From Strongylocentrotus droebachiensis (taxonomy: Eukaryota > Echinodermata > Echinoidea > Camarodonta > Strongylocentrotidae): a stretch of DNA of 64,000 nt. A model generated the notes under the pieces. The model did not search any database and was not told where the DNA came from. It saw nothing but the letters and a program-made list of their open reading frames with translations. Within the stretch, counting starts at the first letter, position 1; each line of letters begins with the position of its first letter. Positions 24,545 to 33,800 of the stretch are shown one piece after another. Position numbers and translations under genes: made by a program. The stretch covers positions 1 to 64,000 of the forward strand of contig JAVYIG010005367.1 of assembly GCA_035222895.1 (NCBI GenBank). Reading direction: 5' to 3'.

Positions 24545-25527
24545 ATGCTACGTTTACACTATGTTCCCGGCGGCCACGGCAACCACGTTTCAGGCCACCG
24601 TGGACGAAACGGGATTGACGTGACGCAACGCGGGGGACCGTATGGGCAAACGTGACAGGCCGTGATTGCCGTGGATACCGTGTCAGATTTTTAAACTGTC
24701 AAAAAATTTGCCACGGCAGTCACATACATGCCAACATTTGAAAATCAGAAATCTGTACAAATTATGCTATTTAAAAAAAAAAGAGGAACAATCCTAACTC
24801 TCCTATTCAATACTACAGACAAATTTTTACAGGAAGAGGAACACCTGCATTAAAATGATAATTATCTTCTCCCAAAAAGAGGAATGTTCCTCTTTAATCT
24901 GAACAGTTGGCATGTATGCAGTCACGGTGTTGATGAGAAACCTAGTAGGCCGTAATAAACCGGGGTTAACGTAACAAAACGTGACAGTCCGTAATAGGCC
25001 GTAACAAAACTTGGGGGTGGTCCGTAGTGGGACGGTTTAAGCGCCCGGCACGCTACGGCGCGTTGCGTTCTACTACGGTCTGACACAACGCGAGATCTCA
25101 GGATACCATGATTGCTATTGCTTGGGAGACCTTCTTTTTATACCGCCGGCACAAACGTGCTCCAAAGCTGCCCTGCGTCCACGTTTCATCCGTACAAAGC
25201 CTTGACGAAACGTGAAAAACGTGTCAGACCTTGATCAGAACGTGAGAAACGTGAGGGACCCCATCAGAACGTGACGGACCGGGAGGGAACGTTCTGGCAT
25301 CCGTGGTAGAACGCGGGCCGAACCGTAGTGCACCTTGGAGCCTCCGGGACTCAGCATCCCCTTACCCCCACGGCCCGTCACGGATACCGTGGTAGACCGT
25401 GAGAAAACTTGGCAAGACGTAACAAAACTTGAATCCAGAGATAAAATTGGTCTAAATCCCACGGCGCACTACGTTTCGGGCAAACGGGGCTGCCGTGGCC
25501 GCCGGGAACATAGTGTAAACGTAGCAT
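24545..25527. mobile_element. CpG-rich TIR element, 983 bp, with nested insertion
   Basis: ATGCTACGTTTACACTATGT and the following CCCGGCGGCCACGGCA (37 bp in all, from 24545) are perfectly inverted at 25491-25527. The interior is dense in degenerate CCGTGG, CGTGAC, AACGTG and CCGTAA words. It carries no long protein-like frame. A second transposon (24724-24917) sits inside. Flanked on both sides by related CT-rich sequence. Confidence 0.8.
24724..24917. mobile_element. hAT-like MITE nested in the 983-bp element
   Basis: The ends ATACATGCCAAC and GTTGGCATGTAT (inner bases imperfect) are bordered by a perfect 8-bp direct repeat, GCAGTCAC at 24716-24723 and 24918-24925. An 8-bp duplication is typical of hAT elements. 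Related ends occur at 30381-30792. Confidence 0.8.
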
Positions 25528-25539
25528 GACCTGCACAAC

Positions 25540-25800
25540 ATATTTCTCTTTCTCTACTCTTCGTCTCTCTCTCACTCCCTTTCTACCTTCCCTTATATCT
25601 CCTCCCTCTCCCTTTCTCACTCTTTCCTCTCCATCTTTGTCTCTCTTGCTCTCCCTCCACTCTCTCAATATCGTCTCCCTCTCTCTTTCTACCCCCTCCT
25701 CTCCTCTTTCTTCATCTTTGTCTCTCTTGCTCTCCCTTCACTCTCTCTCTTTCTACCCCCCTCTCTCCTCCCTCCCTCCCTCTCTCTCTCCAGCTCTACT
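25540..25800. repeat. CT-rich tract
   Basis: Imperfect CTCTC/CCTCC repeats with two near-identical blocks containing CATCTTTGTCTCTCTTGCTC at 25632 and 25709. Apparent Ser/Leu frames are artefacts. Confidence 0.88.
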
Positions 25801-26091
25801 CTCTTCCTTTTTCCTCTACATCTCTGTTTATAATTTTCATGAAACTTGAGTCAAAATACTTAACAAAAAATGATTGTTATAAAATGATTCTGTTTAAAGC
25901 ATGTATACATTTATATCAAATATTCGTAGCACACAATACTGTTACACTAGCTGCATGGTCACACATCTGATTATGTTGTTTGTATCTGCCATAATGGAGA
26001 ACTTGAATAAGGCAAAATTAACTTCTTATCAAAAACATACCAATGGCTCTTTTATTAAAAAGCAGATAAATTTATTGTCATGAGATGTAGA

Positions 26092-26345
26092 TGTGTCGTG
26101 GTCTAGTTGATACGTTACTGAACTGTGGATCACAGTTGACAACATTCACTGTTCGATTCCCGCCAGAGCACTAATGTCCTTTGGCAAAACATTAATCTGC
26201 ATTTGCCACTCTCCACCCAGGTGAGGTAAGCGGTTACCCGGTGAGAAGAAATTAATTAAATGCCAGAGCGCCTATCAGGGCTGCTCGGTCAAAATCTGGG
26301 GTTATAATAGTATAGCGCTTAAAAATATTAGTATTAAGCGCTTAA
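26092..26345 (+). mobile_element. tRNA-derived SINE
   Basis: Head TCGTGGTCTAGTTGATACG with box B GTTCGATTCCCGC, then body AATGTCCTTTGGCAAAACAT and CTCTCCACCCAGGTGAGG, ending GCGCTTAATAAATG. Same body as 20419 with a different head sequence. Confidence 0.8.
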
Positions 26346-27140
26346 TAAATGTTACTATTATCATATTGTTATTATATATAATCTTACTGTCTATTTAAAT
26401 TTTACATGCACTCTCAATATGTTCAACATACCATGCATTAAACAAAATATGAAGTCTAATCTCTAGCCGTGTAATGATGAAATCATATCTTTACTTGGCT
26501 TGTTAATTACAAAAATACAAATAATATACAGTACTCTTTTAGATATTGCACAGCTTTCTCTGTGTTTTTCTTTTTTTTTCAAGTTCAAAACTCGAGATCT
26601 ATATTTCAAACCTGACCAGCAGGCCTGTTTAATCTATAAAATAAAAATTCAGGGTAAACTATGATAAAAAACAAAATGCTGAAAACGATCTACCTGATTC
26701 AATCTTAACTGTATGTGTGGACCTTTGTTTTAAATCATTGGGAATAAAAGCGAGATTTAAGATTTAGCTATCCCAAACACAAAAGTTGACATTTTGTACC
26801 CTGAATTTGAGATAAATATGAAAATGTGCCAAACATTAAGAGGCCATGGCTGAATAATGGCATAATGTAAAACTCTTAACTTACAATATCACGATTGAAG
26901 CAGAGTAATAATATGTTGTTGTTGGTTCTCTATTCACATTGAATGAAAGATTACAATGAATATGAAGCCTAAGCGAATTAATACTGTAATTAATATGCAA
27001 TATGCTTTAAATGATATTTTACATGATGAAGTGTTGGCGTTGTCTTTGACACTCTCTCACACAATGAGTAGATAATAGTGTTTCAAACATGTTGATTCTA
27101 ACCTTCTATTTTGTTATCAATACATTAAAAGGTGTTACAT
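26346..27140. other. AT-rich intergenic DNA
   Basis: No gene or transposon recognised. Confidence 0.5.
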
Positions 27141-27531
27141 TTAAAGATAAAGGTGAGTTCTGGTCATCTGATTCCATTGTGAAAGAAAAGGTGTGGAATG
27201 GATCAGAAAAAGTTGATCATGTAGCATGAAAGTATTTGTGTGTACCGCAAAGTTCTGGAGTCATCAAAATCATAATAAATTTGGCCCAGTCTTGGTAAAG
27301 TAACAAGCGCTCTACACAGAAAGATGTATATGGGACTACACAAATGGTGTTGGGGCTACCAACCTTGATTTCCTAATCTTTCTATGCTCATTACCCAGCC
27401 AGTATACATTTTCTACCAAAATTGTTTGGCAAACGACATTTATTTGTAATCTTGAACATTCAGTGTAAGTTTCGTTTGATTCTGTGAGAATTAATTTTCT
27501 TTTTTTTACCCGAACTCACATTTATCTTTAA
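27141..27531. mobile_element. TTAA-flanked MITE, family A copy 2
   Basis: TTTAAAGATAAAGGTGAGTT at the left and its inverse at 27512-27533 (TTTAAAGATAAATGTGAGTT when read inward), with TTAA at both borders. The interior shares GGCCCAGTCTTGGTAAAGT, ACAAGCGCT and ATATGGGACTACAC with the copy at 12303. About 100 bases longer than that copy. Confidence 0.78.
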
Positions 27532-27607
27532 AGACTATTTGTTTTTCATAATTAAGAAAAATGATTTAATGGGATTCTTTTCCTAGCCTATAGATTCTTT
27601 TCATAGA

Positions 27608-27640
27608 CCTGAACAAGATTACTTGTTCAGGATTTTTATT
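27608..27640 (-). terminator. FLCN polyadenylation signal and adjacent hairpin
   Basis: AATAAA on the minus strand at 27640-27635, about 51 bases after the FLCN stop codon. Just beyond it, CCTGAACAAG and CTTGTTCAGG (27608-27631) form a perfect 10-bp hairpin with a 4-base loop. The signal is standard; a role for the hairpin is unproven. Confidence 0.6.
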
Positions 27641-27690
27641 TCATTTTCATGGCAAGCATCCGCACAATCTACAGTCCCATCTGCCCACAT

Positions 27691-27871
27691 TCACGTTGTT
27701 CCCATTATTGAAGTGAGTAGATGTGACCTGTACTGTGAGCTGAGTGCAGTGATCCAGAATCTTAAGAGGGGTTTGTCCTCGACCTTTGCTTGAAGGATCT
27801 TCAGTAGTTTTTCTGTGTCTTCGTCCGTGTGGGATCCTGCTCTTGTGAACTTGAATAGCAGCTTGACTTTA
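27691..27871 (-). CDS. FLCN: FLCN exon 9 (last coding)
   Basis: Acceptor CTTTGCAG on the minus strand, entering after two bases of an AAT codon. It encodes [20 protein letters not shown] and the end of the C-terminal DENN domain, stopping with TGA at 27693-27691. Confidence 0.93.
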
Positions 27872-30800
27872 CTGCAAAGTGAAAAATAAAATATACACAA
27901 ATCTATTAATTAGAGAAATAATTCAATGTTAGTCAGAGATGAAACAGCATCTGATCACTGAGCTAAGTGTTTTGATAGTTTCCTTTTCGTACAATTAACA
28001 CCAATAGTTTCCCTTTAGGTGCCAGAACCTCGATCGGTTAATCGGATATCTTTTTAAACCCCCCCCCCCTTCAAAACAGCGACAGTTGCCCCAAAAATCC
28101 GAAACCAAGAATGTCATCCAAATTTCGCCGGATTCTAGCTGGTGTAGTGCATGGTATATACACATTCACGAGGCCGGGGTGTACTTGTTTACGATAGCAG
28201 GATTTCGAAACTAGGGCAGAAGACGAATGAGAATTTGGGAATAATTTGATGATCTTATGCATATATATCCCATTTAAACGAACAAAATATAGTTTGTATT
28301 CATTAAACATTTTTTTCTCTAAAAAAACAGTAACAAAAAAATTATTAAAAATTCATCCATAGATTTAAAGATGTTGGGGTCCGTTGCAAAGGGCAATACA
28401 ACATCTTTTTTTTTAACACCTAATTAAAAAAAATTAACATTGAAGTATTTTTTGTCCAAGTCACTATACTGTTTAAGTCCCAATTTCCTATAATTGTTTT
28501 TGTCAGTAAAACTCTGGTTATTCAAAAGACTCTTCTCAGTGGCCGGTATTCCACTTCTTCAATTCAAACCCAACACTGGAACTACATAAGTCGTGGCACA
28601 GTGGTTCGTTTACTTGACTCTCAATCCAAAGGTTTAGGAGTTGAATCCCAACCCCAGCACCAACGTTTATTTGGCTAGACATTAATCAACATTAGTCACT
28701 CTCCACCCAGGTGTAAATGGGTACCTGGCACATTGCTGAGGTAATAATGATAACAGGACCATTAGGAAGAAAAACATTGAGGCTGATGAGGTTTCCCTGG
28801 GCAAACTAATTTGTTAGTACAGTCAAATCTGCTTTAGTGACCACCTGTCTACAAAGACCACATTTGTTGTTTCCCTTGAAAATGGTTTCTCATTGAAACA
28901 TGTACTATAGGCACCTGTACATAAAGACCACTTGCCTATAAAGACCACTTTCTTGACTTCCTTGGGTAATATCGTTTTAATTACCCAGGGTAGCCACTTC
29001 AGTTGTGAAACTGCTCTTCTAGCGGGCCCTGCATAACATAATATGTTATTACTACCCTTCTCCAATCTAATATGCTGAGCGCCTAGCTAGAAGGCAGAAG
29101 GTCCCATTGTTATAAGTCTTTGGTATGACTCAGCCGAGGGTTCGAACCCACAACCTCCCGTTCATGTGGTGGGCGCTCTAACCACTGAGCCACCATGCCT
29201 GGGTGGTCTTTATAGACAGGTTTCACTGTATTATCACATTATTATGAAGAAGAAAATAATATTATTAAAAAAGACTTACTTCATCCATTCCTCCTTGAGT
29301 GTAGTGAGGACTGTCACCACAATCTCAGGGGTCAGGTCACTGTTGTTCAGTGTTGTTACTATTCTTGATAGGATTGTAGGCACTGTGTGACATAAGAAAC
29401 ATCATCAAATGATTTATGATTGATGCTTGCATACCGATATAAAATTGGTGAGAAAGCCAAGCGAATTCCACGTATGTTCGTTACCAATGGAGCTATTAAC
29501 ACAAGAGAGAGATACATTTGGTATCCTTGACTAATGATCAGTAAATATGACTTCAAATTAGGAGAGAGTTGGAAAAACAACAATAGGGGGAGATCAAGTA
29601 AAAGGGAAAGAGAGAGAGAAAGAGGGGGGGGGGGGGGGGGGAGGAAAGAAAAGAGTGAAGAGGGTACAATAATAATAATAATAGTAATAATAATAATAAT
29701 AATCTTTTAGTCCACTCCAAATTTTATTAAACCGAAATGAAAATTCTTTTTTCCCAATTGATTGTGAGCCCGGCAGCCACTGAGCAGCGCCAGGTCGACG
29801 TTGCTCTATCCCTTATTGTTGAACGCCAAACAAGGTAGCAGCTACTCCCATCTTTTTACGTCTTTTGGTATGACGCGGCCGGGGATCGAACCCACGACCT
29901 CCCGGTTGTGAGGCGGATGCTCTACTGACTGAGCCAACACTCCGGCGGTACAAAAGATGTTGCTATATAAACTAGTTCATCCAAAGGATTTATAAAGCAA
30001 TTCTTGAATTATGGTTGATATTCACTAACTAAACAATCACTTTCAAACAATTTCCATAGGTGAATAGTGAGGTTTTAGTATAAAAGCAATGAATGGGCAA
30101 TGCTTAGACATAATCTTGAATTCCCACTTCATCATAACATTAAATTACTTATAGCATTAGTATGGTCTGATTCAAGGCTTTATTTCATCTAAAATATAGA
30201 GTTAAAGCTGTGATATGTTTATGGTTTTGGTGAGATTGGGGCGTAGTTTCGGGTGGAAGGAGGAAGTTTATTACATGGTAAATAGTGAACCTAATTTACT
30301 ACAGATCACTGTTGCCAAAGTAAGTGTCATACAAATGAAACATTCCACCGTCAAGATCCTTCATCCAAACACCATCACCCATACCTGCCAACATTTGAAA
30401 ATAAGAATTAAGAATTTTTAGCACGGTAGGCCTTCGAAAATAAGAAATCGCACTTGCAGCGGCAGTGTAACTGGCAATACGCGGTAAATCTGTACCAAAA
30501 AGAGAATACAAATTCGCTGCTCGATCATGCAGCCATTCAACGCACACAATAAGTGAACTCGCAAATCCCGGGACATGATAAAACGAGCTTAATTTGGCTT
30601 TAGCAGACACACACAACAAAATAATAATAAATAAATATTTATGTATTTTTTTTCAATTAAAAAAATAAAATTAAATTAAAACAAATTTATTTTTTTATAT
30701 TTAAAAAAAAAATCAGAATATTGCGGATTTTCAGGTCCTAGAAATCCAGAAAAACAGAATATATCGAATTTTTTGTAACAGTTGGCAGGTATGATCACCA

Positions 30801-33800
30801 ACCTTTATCGGGAACGACCGAGCTGCTGGTGATGGAGATGCCGTGACCCTTGAAGGGTCCAGCCGTCCTGGACACCACTCTGTTGGAGTCCTGTTTGAGG
30901 TTCACTGGACTGATCACGTCCAGGAGAAGATACACCTCCGAGGTGATCAGGTGTTCAGGGAGCTCGGTGCCGGTGCTCAGGCCCAGGAAGTTGCACTTCC
31001 ACGAAGCCTGATAGGTGGGACTGTGGCTGATGATGCGGCAGCACCCAGCCGGAAGGATCACCTGAGGACACATATTTATTTGTGTTTAAATCGCTTCAGG
31101 TATATTTTCTAGTCAAATACAGTACATACGGTACATTCAAGGAGGCATGGCTTTATAACTGCACAAGACTCTCTTTCCCTAAGTCAACCACAACTAAACT
31201 GCCTTAACAGGAATAGTTGCGTCATGGAAAGAAAACAAATCAGACAGCAAGGCTACAAACAAAATATCCCTTTCCCATGGGAGAACAGTAAAATAAATCT
31301 GTATAGAGTACCGAAGCTGTGACATCATAAAAATCTATTTTTAGAATTTCTCAATTTTTTCTTCATTTTCCAAGAAAGTATCAAAAATAATGTCCGAATG
31401 TCGAAAACCAATTGAATATATTAAGTATTGGCTGAGATATGACCATCTGAATAAATAGATGTCCTATGAGAACTTAGTGTTATATTGCTCTGGCTCGTAA
31501 TGTTATGAACGAGAGCAATATAACACTGAGTTCCCATAGGACATATATTTATTCAGATGGTCATATCTCAGCCAATACTTAATATATTCAATTGGTTTTC
31601 GACATTCGGACATTATTTTTTATGCTCTTTTGGAAAATGAAGAAAAAATTGAGAAATTCTAAAAATAGATTTTTGATGACGTCACATTTCACCACTCTAT
31701 AGCAATGAATAACAGGTAATAACACCACGCTTCTTAATCTTTAGATCTGCACACACAAACAAAATCCCTTCTTTGAAATGCATTTAAGACCAACAATCAA
31801 GAGAATAGGCACTGATGTTTATTTGTACGGGTGTACCTTGAGAACTTTGAAGAGGGATTTGAGGGTGCTCTTGCAGTCCGCCCTGGCGATGAGTTGGTTT
31901 CCGATCAGAACGTTGTATGCAACATCATGGAAGTTGAGACTACCCAGAACCTGCCAATTAGATGCATATAAGAGGGTGGTGATGTACATAGTAACCAACT
32001 GATTGGGTAGCCATATAATAGATACAGTAATTTTCATATCGGTAGGGATGTATTATTATTGTGTGTTCAAAGACATTAGTTTGTTGATGAATGTACTGCT
32101 AGTTGAACTGCAGTCCTTTCTAAAAACAAAAATCACATTGAACAGTAGCAGATCAAGGATGCTACATTGGGGGGGGGGGGGGGTGAGCACCTCTGTTGTG
32201 CCAAATTTACAAGTCAGTTACAAATAAAAGGGGCGCTCACTACACCTTTTAGCTATCATGGCTTTATTTTATATTTTATTTTTATACATTAAAACATAAA
32301 AGTTTTGTTTATCAACAAAAATTGAGGAAATTTCGTCATCATCGTTGTTTAAAATGTTTTTCTTTGACGTTTTTGGAACTTTCATTTCCCTTATGGACTT
32401 TCACCAAGCCTTCTGGTCTCCAGCATCTATAGCTCATAAACCTTAAATTGAATTGAAGTATTGAGTTGAGTTGAGTTTGAGTTTGAGTTTGAAGTTTATT
32501 ATCCAAACAAAGGTACATCAATATAACAATCAAATGTGAATGGTTAATATTGAAAGGATAAATGGGACCAGAAAATAGCATTTAATGCTAATCGTGTCTG
32601 GTACCACTTGCACACAAAAGTGTCACAGCAATGAATGAGAATGTAATGAATAAATATGAATAACTATGAATACATACTTAAGCTACAAGCTAGTCTACAT
32701 CTAGGGTAAATATGTTTTGTGATTAAATACAAAGCTTTGGTATTTTATTGTAAGTACAGTATTCAATTGGTTAAAACTTACAGCTCTGAGATGCTGAAGT
32801 GAGGAAAAGACCGGTCCCTCGTCCCCCTCCAGCTCATCCTCTGACTGGTGTCCTTCTGACTGGCTGGGGTTTTCAGGAGATGATGGTACAGCTGGCTTGG
32901 TAGATACCTTGATGAATCCTTCCTCAGTGACTGTTTAGAAATGGGAAAGTATGACATCAAGTCAGACTGCATATAATCAAAAGCAAGAATGAAGTTTGTA
33001 CAGTCATTTTGTCTGATCAAAAACAGAAGACAGTGTGTTACTAGTACAGTTTGGAATCTCGCAAGCGGCAAGGTCCCTTATTGAAGTAAAATTTCATTGA
33101 CGTCTTGATGGACTCCTCCACGGACACCATTAAGAAAAGCAGCATCTTGTTACTCTGTTTAATCAATCACAAGAATAATACAGTAAACAGTTCCATGATA
33201 ACATACTGGGGTGTGATGGTATGCACTTGAGTTTGAGGGTTCAAATCCCTGCCCGGCATTAATGTCCTCTGCCAAGACATTAAATCTACATTTGCCATCC
33301 CCCCTGCACCGTCCCCTGGTGTGAATTGGTACCTGATATTCTTGAGCCATACTTGGCAGCTTGGCTACCACCAACATAATATTTGAATACATTGTAAAGA
33401 TGTGAAGGTGCTACAGTCAAACCTGCTCTAGTGACCACCTGTCTACAAAGACCCCCTGTCTACAAAGGCAACATTTGTCATTTCCCTTGAAAATGGTTTC
33501 TCATTGAACATGTACTAAAGGAACCTGTCTACAAAGGCCACTTTTTGTGTTTCCCTTGGGCAGTTGCTTTAGACAGGTTTGACTGTACATGCAAGATGGT
33601 TATCACAGGGCCACTTACCTTCCTCATCATCAAGATCAACTGCTTCCTCTAGAGGAGGCCCCTCCAGGACCTTCTCTGTTATCCTGTTTCCTCCAGCCTT
33701 CAAGATCCAGGAGAACCTCATGTGAAGGTACCTGAAGAGATTGGCATCTCCGGTCAAGACCACCAGCGCCCTGAAGGGCTTGTTGACCCCGCCCCGGTAG

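Noticed and set aside
30299-30380. Possible extra exon encoding [17 protein letters not shown] on minus
   Set aside because: It has a protein-like look, but FLCN exons 7 and 8 join in frame without it and it has no match to folliculin.
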